Shown piece after piece: positions 54,443 through 62,901 of a stretch of 64,000 nt of DNA (position 1 is the stretch's first letter; the number at the start of each line of letters is the position of its first letter). The notes below the pieces were generated by a model. The model worked only from the letters and a program-made list of their open reading frames with translations. It made no database searches and was not told the origin of the DNA. The DNA is from Novosphingobium sp. PhB165. Its GTDB lineage: Bacteria > Pseudomonadota > Alphaproteobacteria > Sphingomonadales > Sphingomonadaceae. Position numbers and translations under genes: made by a program. The stretch lies in contig NZ_SLVB01000011.1 in NCBI RefSeq assembly GCF_004341845.1, forward strand, positions 62,001 through 126,000. The letters are read 5' to 3'.

Positions 54443-55873
54443 CACTACTTTGGCAGAATTTTGATTTTTGGGATTTCCTCGGCGTTGAATGCGTGATTCA
54501 TGAGGAGCCAGCTTTTATGGAGGCTGGCGATGGACGAGGGCTGGCAAGCAGATCTGGAGCGTTGGCTTGAGCCATATCTGGGAAGTCTGGCCAACAAGAC
54601 GCGGCGGCGGATGTGCCCGGCCTATATTGCCGGCTTGATTGGGCCTGGCGATCGCAAGAGCATTCAGCCCATGGCAGCTCGAACTGATGCCATCCCTTAT
54701 GACCGACTGCATCATTTCATCGGGGCCGGCCTGTGGGACAGCGCCCCGCTGGAAGCGACCTTGTGGAGCCAGGCAGATCAATTGGTCGGCGGCAACAAGG
54801 CGTGGCTGATCATCGACGATACGGCCTTGCCCAAGAAGGGCAAAGCTTCGGTCGGTGTCGCCCCGCAATATGCAACGGTGCTCGGCAAGAATGCGAATTG
54901 TCAGACGATGGTTTCGGTAACGCTCGCATCGGGCGAAGTACCCATCATGCTGAGCCTGCGCCTGTTCCTGCCGGAAAGCTGGACCGGCGATGTGGCGCGG
55001 ATGACCAAAGCTGGCGTGCCTGAGCCTTTGCAGAGCTACCGCACAAAGCCCGAGATCGCTGTGGAGGAAATCGACCGCGCAATCGCTGCTGGCGTTCGCT
55101 TCGGCTGCGTCTTGGCCGATGCCGGCTATGGGCTCTCGGCGTCGTTCCGGCAGGCACTCACCGCCCGGGATCTATGCTGGGCGGTCGGTATTCCCCGGCA
55201 CCAGAAGGTCTATCCAGCCGATGTGCAATTGATTTTCCCGGTAGCGACGCGGGGCCGGCCACGTGTCCGGCACGTGCCTGATGTCAAATCCCGAGCGGCC
55301 CATGCCATGCTCGAGGATGCGAAATGGCGACAGGTCAGTTGGAGGCGGGGAACGAAGGGGAGGCTGAGCGCCCGCTTCGCCGCCATGCGCATGCGCATCG
55401 CCGATGGCGCCCCCCAGCGGATTGGCTCTGCAGGAGCCCAGCATATGCCCGGCGAAGAGGTTTGGCTGGTGGGCGAGCGTCGTTCGAACGGCGAACGCAA
55501 ATACTACCTCTCCAATCTGCCCGCAGGAACCTCGATCCGCGAGCTAGCAGGCGCGATCAAGGCACGCTGGGTTTGCGAACAGGCCCATCAGCAACTCAAG
55601 GAAGAACTTGGCCTCGATCACTTCGAGGGAAGGTCATGGACGGGGCTGCATCGACACGCGCTCATGACAATGATGGCGTACGCGTTTCTACAAACACGAA
55701 GGCTCGCTCAGGCGGGCCGGAAAAAAAAGAGTCTCCGGGCCGCCACCTCAGCCCAGTCTGCCAGCAGTTCGCCAAGCCATCCTTGATCGCTTACCGCGCT
55801 CTCCGCCAAGCCATTGCCCTCATTGCGGAGGCGCGCTGCTTAAACCATCTAGCAATATTCTGCCAAAGTAGTG
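54443..55873 (+). mobile_element. IS701 family insertion sequence with CTAG target duplication
   Basis: A complete 1431-bp element. Terminal inverted repeats read CACTACTTTGGCAGAAT at the left and, on the complement, at the right, extending to about 22 bp with a mismatch. It is flanked by the 4-bp direct repeat CTAG at 54439-54442 and 55874-55877, the target duplication known for IS701. The left CTAG overlaps the stop of the IS5 transposase, so it landed in the IS5 end. Both ends and the transposase are intact, suggesting recent insertion. Confidence 0.93.
54530..55786 (+). CDS. IS701 family transposase
   Basis: DDE transposase of 418 residues. I choose ATG 54530 because GGAGG lies 7 bases upstream; the frame also opens at 54500. 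Motifs are the first Asp in AWLIIDDTALPKKGK, the second Asp in GCVLADAGYG, and the Glu in QAHQQLKEELGLDHFEGRSW. The C-terminal LHRHALMTMMAYAFLQ is typical. It fills the IS between its terminal repeats. Confidence 0.93.
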   Translation: MDEGWQADLERWLEPYLGSLANKTRRRMCPAYIAGLIGPGDRKSIQPMAARTDAIPYDRLHHFIGAGLWDSAPLEATLWSQADQLVGGNKAWLIIDDTALPKKGKASVGVAPQYATVLGKNANCQTMVSVTLASGEVPIMLSLRLFLPESWTGDVARMTKAGVPEPLQSYRTKPEIAVEEIDRAIAAGVRFGCVLADAGYGLSASFRQALTARDLCWAVGIPRHQKVYPADVQLIFPVATRGRPRVRHVPDVKSRAAHAMLEDAKWRQVSWRRGTKGRLSARFAAMRMRIADGAPQRIGSAGAQHMPGEEVWLVGERRSNGERKYYLSNLPAGTSIRELAGAIKARWVCEQAHQQLKEELGLDHFEGRSWTGLHRHALMTMMAYAFLQTRRLAQAGRKKKSLRAATSAQSASSSPSHP

Positions 55874-55906
55874 CTAGATCAAAATACAGACGATCATTAA
55901 CAAACT

Positions 55907-57994
55907 TTATTTATCGTCCCCCACCAAGGCAAGTGCTCCCCAAGAAAAAGCCAGCTGTTCTCCAGAATGAGAATCAGGAGAAAGTGGCCGGTATAACTGC
56001 TCTAGCATCGCAAGACGGAGCGCGCGCGATTTAGACAAATCGCCTTGCCACCAATGCTTTAGCATCGATGACACAATAGACGCGGTAACATCGTCACGAA
56101 CGCGCCATTGACTGGCTAGAACTGAATCGGCACCAGCACGGAAAAAAGCGCCCACCAAACCGGAAAATGGAGCATTATCAAGAATACCTGGAGCCGCACT
56201 GTTGCAATTTGACAAAATAATCCAAGCTCCCCTAAATTTTAAATCTTGGATTTCAAGCGCCGAGACCAACCCGTCCTCTTCCGGAGACATTGGATAAGAC
56301 AAGACTAGCGCCTGATCGTCCAGAGAGAGAAATTCTCCCGGCAGAATGCTGTGGCTAGCCACTAAAACAATATCGCCAGATCGCACTCTCCCGTTCATGC
56401 CAAGATTCAAAAAATTCCTCTCAGACGCCTCTTGTCCTGGATATGCTTTATATTTCCAGCCAACAAGCGCTTTCGCCGCTTCATCACCCTCAAATTTCGT
56501 AAACGGCAAATCCGGAAGCGAATTAATTTCGTCGCCCACCTCTTGATGCCGCTCCGTGTAAAATGGACTCATGGCAACTTTAAAATTCGGATCGATGAAG
56601 GCGTAAATCGTGCCTACCAACCTAGACGAGGAAGCAGTTCTAGTCTCCGCCAAGGCCTCACCCAGGCTCCGGGATTGCGATATGGCGAAATCTTCTATGA
56701 AGCGATGGCAACCCGACGACTGAGGTATATCATTCGGCTGGACGTCCCGGTTGTTAAGAACGGCGAAGGGTATAGCAGACAAATAATCCTCGGCGACAAA
56801 TTTAATGGTACTTCGCCCCGCCTCAATCTTAAGATGATCTACAGACCGCTTCATGACCAAATCATATATTTTGCGACCAACTTCGCATTCAGACAAACCG
56901 CGCCCGCCCACGTCCGACATAGGACCAATCGAAAACCCCTTGGGATCCAATTTTTTCCGCATTAATTCAATTAATTCAGTTAACTTCTTTTCATTCGAAT
57001 CTATAACATCAAAAAATATGGAAGATTGAAAAATAGAAATAGCTACCCCCGGAAATTCTTGCGTAGGGGAAATCAAAAATACTACAGAATCATCTTCAGG
57101 GAGAATGAACTTATTAAATGTAGATATTTTATCTGAATTCAACTTCGCGCCAATCCTTAATAAACCCTCCAGAGTAACATCGCGCTGCTCGATGCCAAGA
57201 GTTTCTTGATCACCCCCGGAAGTGGCATAGGCAATCGCAACCAACTTCCAGCAGCTCGACACCTCGAAGCGATTTCCCTGCCGATCAACACCTTCCGCGA
57301 GCAACACAGGCATAGATACTGTTTCGACGAGATGACTACACCATTTCGCCAATGTATCTGGAGATAAGTTTCGGGAATGTAATTTCAGCGCTGCAACCGT
57401 AGAAAGATACTGCCATCGGGCCTCCACTCCGGGAGACGCGTGCGAATATACTGCGACCCGGCCCAACGATTGCATCATTGCTTCCGCATCACCAAGCCCT
57501 CGATATGCTGTTGCGAATGCAAACCCAACTGCTAAAATCGTATCTGGCTCGACACCAGGAATAGTCGTTATAGTCCTTTGAGCTTCGTTCAGAAATTCAA
57601 GAGACTCCTCAAATCGATTTTGATCAATAAGATTTTCGGCAAGACCTAGATTTATACTTACATTTAAATCATCTTTATTGTTGCTCCTAATATCAATTAA
57701 TGATCTATATTTCCATTCTATTGACCTCACTCCTGGAAATTTTTTTTCCGCTGCCTCTAATAAAGCTAGAGCACGCTCAAAGCCAGCGCGATCAATGTTC
57801 GGATCAGCCAAAATCCGATCCACATCATCCAGATTTGGGAAACCGCGGGAGGGATCGGCATTCGAGTAAACGTGCACAGGTACACTCTGCGCCCGCGTAA
57901 CTTGTGCATATCCAACGAAAATGATAATGAATAAGGTGCCGTATAGCGCGGACCTCTTGAGCACTGAATCAAAATGAAAATAATGGAAAAGCAT
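55907..57994 (-). CDS. Exported CHAT-domain protease with helical repeat region
   Basis: Caspase-like CHAT peptidase of 695 residues. An N-terminal hydrophobic segment (about 14-32, ending VTRAQ) looks like a signal peptide or anchor. A TPR-like helical region follows (about 45-300). The CHAT domain fills the C-terminal half. The catalytic dyad is visible: His548 in VLVASHSILPG and Cys597 in ILSNCNSAAPG, with GADSVLASQWRVRDD nearby. The gene is AT-rich unlike its surroundings and codes away from three small exported proteins. It ends 34 bases from the IS701 copy yet its C-terminus is complete. Periplasmic proteolysis is inferred; target unknown. Confidence 0.87.
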   Translation of the reverse strand: MLFHYFHFDSVLKRSALYGTLFIIIFVGYAQVTRAQSVPVHVYSNADPSRGFPNLDDVDRILADPNIDRAGFERALALLEAAEKKFPGVRSIEWKYRSLIDIRSNNKDDLNVSINLGLAENLIDQNRFEESLEFLNEAQRTITTIPGVEPDTILAVGFAFATAYRGLGDAEAMMQSLGRVAVYSHASPGVEARWQYLSTVAALKLHSRNLSPDTLAKWCSHLVETVSMPVLLAEGVDRQGNRFEVSSCWKLVAIAYATSGGDQETLGIEQRDVTLEGLLRIGAKLNSDKISTFNKFILPEDDSVVFLISPTQEFPGVAISIFQSSIFFDVIDSNEKKLTELIELMRKKLDPKGFSIGPMSDVGGRGLSECEVGRKIYDLVMKRSVDHLKIEAGRSTIKFVAEDYLSAIPFAVLNNRDVQPNDIPQSSGCHRFIEDFAISQSRSLGEALAETRTASSSRLVGTIYAFIDPNFKVAMSPFYTERHQEVGDEINSLPDLPFTKFEGDEAAKALVGWKYKAYPGQEASERNFLNLGMNGRVRSGDIVLVASHSILPGEFLSLDDQALVLSYPMSPEEDGLVSALEIQDLKFRGAWIILSNCNSAAPGILDNAPFSGLVGAFFRAGADSVLASQWRVRDDVTASIVSSMLKHWWQGDLSKSRALRLAMLEQLYRPLSPDSHSGEQLAFSWGALALVGDDK

Positions 57995-58456
57995 ATTCCG
58001 CAGCCTAGCTGTTTTTGTAAAGCACTGGGGCTTTGCATAGCAGCATTTATAATGGCGTTAGGGCCGTCAAGCGCAATTTTTGCGCAGACAGGCACCCACC
58101 CCAACAGAGGTCCTTATATTATCTTTTATGACTACGATCAGTCGATCACAGACGTAGATCCTGAATCGTACCATATTAGTGACGAAGAAAAACGTATAAT
58201 TAACGCCGCCATTACAGAACACCTCGTACATCGAAGTAGGATCGGCATCGATGTGTATGTTCTATTGAATAGGACCCGTCCAATTTCGGAAGAGATTGGC
58301 GAATTACGATTCAGAGTGATTAAGGAATATTTAGAATCAAAGGGGATATCACCATCCGAAATAAGTGGTCAGATCTTTTTCGGAAGCAATGATAATCATG
58401 ACGAACGAGCTCGAATAGGTATGGAAAGAGCTGAATTAACATTGACACCATATTGA
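57974..58456 (+). CDS. Exported OmpA-like small protein
   Basis: Protein of 160 residues with a signal peptide (ALGLCIAAFIMALGPSSAIFAQ) and a C-terminal region resembling an OmpA/MotB fold: ELRFRVIKEYLESKGISPSEI and ERARIGMERAELTL. The peptidoglycan-binding signature is only partly recognisable. Its ATG (57974) lies inside the 5' end of the CHAT gene on the other strand, so the two start codons overlap by 21 bases. Another ATG is at 57983. It is AT-rich like the CHAT gene. A periplasmic partner or sensor for the protease is possible but unproven. Confidence 0.7.
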   Translation: MKIMEKHIPQPSCFCKALGLCIAAFIMALGPSSAIFAQTGTHPNRGPYIIFYDYDQSITDVDPESYHISDEEKRIINAAITEHLVHRSRIGIDVYVLLNRTRPISEEIGELRFRVIKEYLESKGISPSEISGQIFFGSNDNHDERARIGMERAELTLTPY

Positions 58457-58501
58457 TCTCTTCGTTGCCATATTACCCTACATGTACGCAGTGAGGGCGA
58501 A

Positions 58502-58930
58502 ATGAGACATGTGTTATTATCATCTTTTCTGACTATATTTATTGTAACCTCTTCATGCCAAATTCAAGCAGAGGCTGTTAACAAAATTGACGGCGGGCAA
58601 ATTTCTGGATCCCGTGGAAATCGGTGGGTCCTGGAAGATGTGGTTATGCTTAGGGGAGGGAAGGATGATTGCGCCGTCGGCATGGAATATATTTTCATGC
58701 CGCGCGGCGTATTAAATATCAATGAGTGCGTTAATGGAACATTACGTCACACTACACACTCTTGGAAATTACAAAATCTAGATAGTATTGATCCGATATT
58801 GAGAATTGACGATAAACTCTATATTATTTCATTGCAGAACATCGGTTCTGAAAGACGACTTCGCCTAAGGTCTCGAGCCATAGACCGCTCCACCCAGACA
58901 GAAGATAGAATTTTCACTCTTCGGAGGTAG
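58502..58930 (+). CDS. Small exported protein of unknown function
   Basis: Protein of 142 residues with a signal peptide (HVLLSSFLTIFIVTSS) followed by Cys and QIQAEA. The Cys might be lipidated but the lipobox TSSC is not typical. The mature part, about 120 residues, is rich in beta strands (RWVLEDVVMLRGGKDDCAVGMEYIF) with two Cys that could form a disulfide. It follows the OmpA-like gene by 45 bases and the next gene by 2, so these three are likely one operon. No family recognised. Confidence 0.65.
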   Translation: MRHVLLSSFLTIFIVTSSCQIQAEAVNKIDGGQISGSRGNRWVLEDVVMLRGGKDDCAVGMEYIFMPRGVLNINECVNGTLRHTTHSWKLQNLDSIDPILRIDDKLYIISLQNIGSERRLRLRSRAIDRSTQTEDRIFTLRR

Positions 58931-58932
58931 CG

Positions 58933-59397
58933 ATGAAGCGGGAGATTGGTTCTGGTGTAATACTGGGAATTACAGCGCAGATCATTAGCGTGTGCGGGTT
59001 ATTAATTGGGTTTTGGCAATTCCAGCACGCTGAATCTCAACGACTTCAAGTAGAGCATCGACTAAATTTGGAGAGAGATTCTATAGAATTCAAGAGAAAA
59101 CTTTGGACTAATAGGTTAGACTCATATCGTGAAATAGCCGATCTAGTCGGAGCCATAGTAATTTCCGATAGCCCGGCGGCTCGACGCAATGCTATTCAGA
59201 ATTTTAGAAGAAATTATTGGGGATTATCTATATTGGCGGAAGACGACCTTGTCCGGAAGCAAATGATTGCGTTTAACCTCGAGATTTCGGATTTTCAATC
59301 TGGCTGGAGCAACGAGGACCGAATTAAACAGCGTGCCGACGCACTTCTTCAAGCTTGCAGCACCTCAATTAAGCAAGGCGGTACAAAAGTACGATAA
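58933..59397 (+). CDS. Single-pass membrane protein of unknown function
   Basis: Protein of 154 residues with one N-terminal membrane helix (about 8-27, GVILGITAQIISVCGLLIGF), then a long charged helix or coiled coil (QRLQVEHRLNLERDSIEFKR), and a helical C-terminal half. Proteins with this layout occur in mobile elements and sometimes near defence genes, but no named family can be assigned. It begins 2 bases after the preceding stop with GGAGG close by. Its AT-rich composition matches the module. Confidence 0.65.
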   Translation: MKREIGSGVILGITAQIISVCGLLIGFWQFQHAESQRLQVEHRLNLERDSIEFKRKLWTNRLDSYREIADLVGAIVISDSPAARRNAIQNFRRNYWGLSILAEDDLVRKQMIAFNLEISDFQSGWSNEDRIKQRADALLQACSTSIKQGGTKVR

Positions 59398-59545
59398 CTT
59401 AGTACGGATATTGAATATCCTCCCAGCTCCTGGATATCTCATATCGGAATATTTGAAAATAAATTAATATTATCACGATTAAATCAGTTGTGTGGCGATA
59501 GTAAATTGTCTGCAGGTGGGCAATAATCGCTCAATCATCGTGCGA

Positions 59546-59800
59546 TCACCACAATGCGCGCGTTTCGATCCAAGCCAATACATCTGAGTGCTTGAAACGC
59601 GGGCAGCGCCGAAACTTACTGATCGCGCTCCCCATCTCATATTCCGTTGGAAAGCCGCTCGGGCGCCGTCTACGTAGCCTATCGATCTGTCGCCTCGATA
59701 AACAGGCGATTTGCGCAAATTCTTCGATAGTTATTAGTCTGCAGGTTCCGAATTTATCCATTCTGTCGGAAATTTGCGCGGAATGAGCAGGCATCATCAT
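59546..59800 (-). CDS. AlpA-like helix-turn-helix protein
   Basis: Small DNA-binding protein of 84 residues. LITIEEFAQIACLSRRQIDRLRRRRPSGFPTEYEMG is a MerR/AlpA-type winged helix as in phage and ICE excisionases. FKHSDVLAWIETR is the typical second half. Its start overlaps the stop of the upstream DUF2274 gene (ATGA), so it is transcribed at the end of the trb operon. It could act as excisionase or a regulator of the element's integrase or transfer genes. Confidence 0.85.
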   Translation of the reverse strand: MMMPAHSAQISDRMDKFGTCRLITIEEFAQIACLSRRQIDRLRRRRPSGFPTEYEMGSAISKFRRCPRFKHSDVLAWIETRALW

Positions 59801-60006
59801 TTCTTCCGCCTAGCGAAGGCCCGATCGTTGTTGATGTATCCATCCAGCATTGCTGGGATGAGTTCTGCCACTGTCACCTTCTGGCCGTAGGTTGCCTCGT
59901 AGGCTGCGACATAGTCTTCCAGCCTCCGGGAAAGATCCGGCATGAGGTGAATTGCAACCTTTAGTGGCGTTCGGTCGGGCAGCTTGGGCAGTCTGACGCT
60001 GGTCAT
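59797..60006 (-). CDS. DUF2274 protein of trb operon
   Basis: Protein of 69 residues starting at ATG 60006, which overlaps the TrbI stop (ATGA). The MTSVRLPKLPDRTPLKVAIHL start and VTVAELIPAMLDGYINNDRAF end mark DUF2274. These proteins follow trbI in Trb-type transfer operons of sphingomonads. It may be a small DNA-binding or assembly factor; its role is not known. Confidence 0.88.
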   Translation of the reverse strand: MTSVRLPKLPDRTPLKVAIHLMPDLSRRLEDYVAAYEATYGQKVTVAELIPAMLDGYINNDRAFARRKK

Positions 60007-61301
60007 TGCTGATTTCCCTTCGACCACGGTTCAAGGACAAGATCGCGATGAACCACAAGGCGAACCTGCGCCCCGGGTCGTATCGTGATCGTCGGCTGAA
60101 TTTGCAGACTGCGGGAAACGAGCTGATCGCCTGCCCGCGAAACGCTCTGCTGCGTCGATTGCCGAATGGCCTGAGCCAAATCACTTTCACCGGTGAAGGT
60201 CAGCTCTGAACCGACCCCTAGCAACGTCGAAATCGCCGCTCCTTTGATGACCTGCCAGGTATGGGCATCGACCTTATCCTCCAGGCCAGCATACCCTGAC
60301 ATGTCGGCCGCCGGCACGTTGTCGAGGCGGATCGAACTGCCATCGGGCATGACGATCCGCTGCCAGACGATGAGCGCCCGCTTCTGTCCGAAGGCAACAA
60401 GGCTATCATAACTACCGATCAGCCTGGCGCCCTGCGGAATGAGCAAGGTCCTCCCCGTCGCGCTATCGAAGACTTGCTCGGTGACCTGCGCGATCACGAG
60501 ACCGGGAAGATCCGCACGCAGCCCGGTAATGAGGCTCCCGGCAATCACGCTGCCGGCAGAAAGCATGTTCGCCGACGCCGCCGAGGTTAGCGCATGCGGC
60601 TCAACATCGCCGGCATTATCCTTGGCAGACACAAAATCGGCCTTACGCTGCTGGGCGTTCGGATCGCCGTTGAAGTCGATCGCGAGCTTTCCTTCGGCGC
60701 CGCTTGCAGGCTTTTCGGCCTGAAGCGCAGCAGGTTCCGCAGCAGCAGACATCGCCGCGGCCTTGGCGCTACCGAATAACAGACCGGACTGCCGTGCCGA
60801 CCTCCTTTCTTCCTCCATGCGATCCGGCACCGACTGCTGCCTCGTCGCTTGCGATCCTGGCAAGGCCGTCGAGATCGGCTTGATCGTTGCGCCCTGTCTC
60901 TCGACGATGGCCCGCCCGAGGTCACCCGGTAGCGGCGGCCCGAGCTTGGGCACTTTGTCATAGCTTTCGGGCAGCGCATTGATCGCGTCGGTTGAGATCT
61001 TTGCGGCACTGGCCTCGCTGTCGCCGTTGCCGGCAAGGTGAAGCCTGATCGGCCCGAGGGCGTACCAGGCGGTTCCCGCCACGATGAGCGCGAGTGTTCC
61101 TGTCATCCCGATGATGACTTCCCGCTTGAAGCGGATGGCCCTTGGCGGTTTCGATCGGAGCGCCAGCGACTCCGGATCGACCTTGGCCGGCGGGCGCACT
61201 CCAGCGGCCGGCGCGCTCTCCACATTGTCAGCGGAGCCCACCATTTGCCGGTCTCCAATTGGCTGCCGCTGATTGACGGCGCTTACGGGTTCTTCGCTCA
61301 T
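60003..61301 (-). CDS. trbI: TrbI, conjugal transfer VirB10-like protein
   Basis: Structural component of the type IV secretion core complex that spans the envelope. The protein is 432 residues with a cytoplasmic Pro/Arg-rich start, one membrane helix near residues 63-82 (VIIGMTGTLALIVAGTAWYAL), a periplasmic linker and a VirB10-like beta barrel (LLIPQGARLIGSYDSLVAFGQ, GYAGLEDKVDAHTWQVIKGA). It overlaps TrbG upstream and DUF2274 downstream by 4 bases each, so the run is translationally coupled. It looks intact. Confidence 0.95.
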   Translation of the reverse strand: MSEEPVSAVNQRQPIGDRQMVGSADNVESAPAAGVRPPAKVDPESLALRSKPPRAIRFKREVIIGMTGTLALIVAGTAWYALGPIRLHLAGNGDSEASAAKISTDAINALPESYDKVPKLGPPLPGDLGRAIVERQGATIKPISTALPGSQATRQQSVPDRMEEERRSARQSGLLFGSAKAAAMSAAAEPAALQAEKPASGAEGKLAIDFNGDPNAQQRKADFVSAKDNAGDVEPHALTSAASANMLSAGSVIAGSLITGLRADLPGLVIAQVTEQVFDSATGRTLLIPQGARLIGSYDSLVAFGQKRALIVWQRIVMPDGSSIRLDNVPAADMSGYAGLEDKVDAHTWQVIKGAAISTLLGVGSELTFTGESDLAQAIRQSTQQSVSRAGDQLVSRSLQIQPTITIRPGAQVRLVVHRDLVLEPWSKGNQQ

Positions 61302-62155
61302 CGCGCCCTCTCCTGAACCGCACCCTCGGCCACGCGCTGGATGCGCACCACCTGCTGGTTCTTCGTCCCCAGCCGCAATTCGGCGGCCGTGAAGATGCGG
61401 TCGACAACATAGAAGCGGCCCGACAGTCGGTAGTTGACCAGCTGTGCCGTCCCTTTCTCATCGACAAGGAACAGCGGGGGCGCCTCATCGAGCACAATGC
61501 TTGGCGGCAACTGGATGAACGTCTGCCGGCCATCATCGAAGGCGCGGAGCGGCCGCCAGGTCGGCTTGTCGCCGGATATCTCGTAGTTGAAGTTGAGGTT
61601 TTCGGCGCTGAGACCGGCGGCAATTGGCTTTGCCGTTTCCGCTGCGGCCGCTGCCCGCTTGATCGCGACGAGCTCATCAGCCGGATAGGTCCAGGACAAC
61701 GCCGATATTGCCGCGCCGCCGCTGCTGGAGAGCGCCAGATGGTAGCTGCGCCGGTCGGTCGTGATGACAAGGTTGGTTGAAAGCCCCGGCGAGTAGGGTT
61801 TGACGAGGATATGGGTGCGCTTGCTGTCGCCCTGCCCGCTTGTCGTATCGCCGATCACCCAGCGCGCGGTATCGCCGCTGGCGACCGCAACGAGCCCCTC
61901 GCCCGCCTGAAGCGCGATATCGGTCACCCGGTCGGGCGCGGTCAAAACGTGGTAGATCGCCCCCTCGGAATACGCTTGAAGCTGGATGGCCTGGACAAAC
62001 CCGCTGGCCTGAGGCTCGATCGTCGCCGCGCGATTAGCCCGGTCGACGACGGCCGCGCGGGAGCTGGGCGCCGGGGCCGCGAGGGCGGGATGGCCCAACA
62101 CAGGTAGCGCGAGGACGCCCGCGATGATGGCGAGCCTGTGGGAATGCACATTCAT
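61298..62155 (-). CDS. trbG: TrbG, conjugal transfer VirB9-like protein
   Basis: Outer-membrane-side core protein of the conjugative channel, 285 residues, with a signal peptide (RLAIIAGVLALPVLGHPALAA). The AIYHVLTAPDRVTDIALQAGE, THILVKPYSPGLSTNLVITT and DGRQTFIQLPPSIVLDEAPPL segments are typical of TrbG/VirB9. Start and stop overlap TrbF and TrbI as ATGA. It is intact. Confidence 0.95.
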   Translation of the reverse strand: MNVHSHRLAIIAGVLALPVLGHPALAAPAPSSRAAVVDRANRAATIEPQASGFVQAIQLQAYSEGAIYHVLTAPDRVTDIALQAGEGLVAVASGDTARWVIGDTTSGQGDSKRTHILVKPYSPGLSTNLVITTDRRSYHLALSSSGGAAISALSWTYPADELVAIKRAAAAAETAKPIAAGLSAENLNFNYEISGDKPTWRPLRAFDDGRQTFIQLPPSIVLDEAPPLFLVDEKGTAQLVNYRLSGRFYVVDRIFTAAELRLGTKNQQVVRIQRVAEGAVQERAR

Positions 62156-62898
62156 GGCTGGATCTCCGATGCTGACTGAGCTGCGGGTTCAGGCGGAAGT
62201 TGGGTTGACGCGGCGGGTTCAAGTTCCCGGCTCCAGTCAATCGCGTCGACATAGATCCCGAGCGGATTGCGTCGCAGGATGTCGGCGCTGCGCGGCGGGC
62301 GGGTCAGTATCGTCAGGATTGCGGTCCAGTGGCTGGTTCCGGCCTTCGCGCCGCGCTCATAGGACGTCTCGATCCACTTCACCTGGAACGACTGGTCCGA
62401 CGCGCGCACGACGCTGGTCACCTGCACTGAGACACTGCGCTGCCCGAGGTTGGCGAACGGGTCGGCCTCGCGCGCATAGCCATCGAGGAAACGCGCCCCG
62501 CGCTGGCTGGCAAAATCGTAGGCGGAGAGCCAGTCGCGGCGCATCAGCACCGGATCGAGCGACACGCCGCGCACGCACTCGATAAAGCGGGCCAGATGCC
62601 AGGCGATCTGCGGATCGGTGGGCGTGATGGCAACATCGGCCTCGTTCACCGCCCTCGCCTCGCCAAGCTGATCGACCTCGACGACATAGGGCACCACACG
62701 GCTCTGAAGCGATTGCCAGACCAGCGCCGAGCCCATCATTCCGGCCATACCTAAGGTCCCGAAAGCCATCAGCCGCCAGTTGCGTGCCTGGACGCGGGCG
62801 GAGCCGATGCGCTCATCCCAGACCTGGCCCGCCCGCTGGAAGGGCGTTTCGGGCTGCGGTGTTCGTCCGTAACGCTGGACAGCGCGCTTGAAGATCAT
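62152..62898 (-). CDS. trbF: TrbF, conjugal transfer VirB8-like protein
   Basis: Inner-membrane assembly factor of the type IV secretion system, 248 residues. One membrane helix (about 44-65, LMAFGTLGMAGMMGSALVWQS) follows a short cytoplasmic part with ETPFQRAGQVWDERIGSARVQ. A periplasmic VirB8 fold has WHLARFIECVRGVSLDPVLMR and VKWIETSYERGAKAG. It starts 3 bases after TrbL's stop and overlaps TrbG. Confidence 0.95.
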   Translation of the reverse strand: MIFKRAVQRYGRTPQPETPFQRAGQVWDERIGSARVQARNWRLMAFGTLGMAGMMGSALVWQSLQSRVVPYVVEVDQLGEARAVNEADVAITPTDPQIAWHLARFIECVRGVSLDPVLMRRDWLSAYDFASQRGARFLDGYAREADPFANLGQRSVSVQVTSVVRASDQSFQVKWIETSYERGAKAGTSHWTAILTILTRPPRSADILRRNPLGIYVDAIDWSRELEPAASTQLPPEPAAQSASEIQP

Positions 62899-62901
62899 CG
62901 A

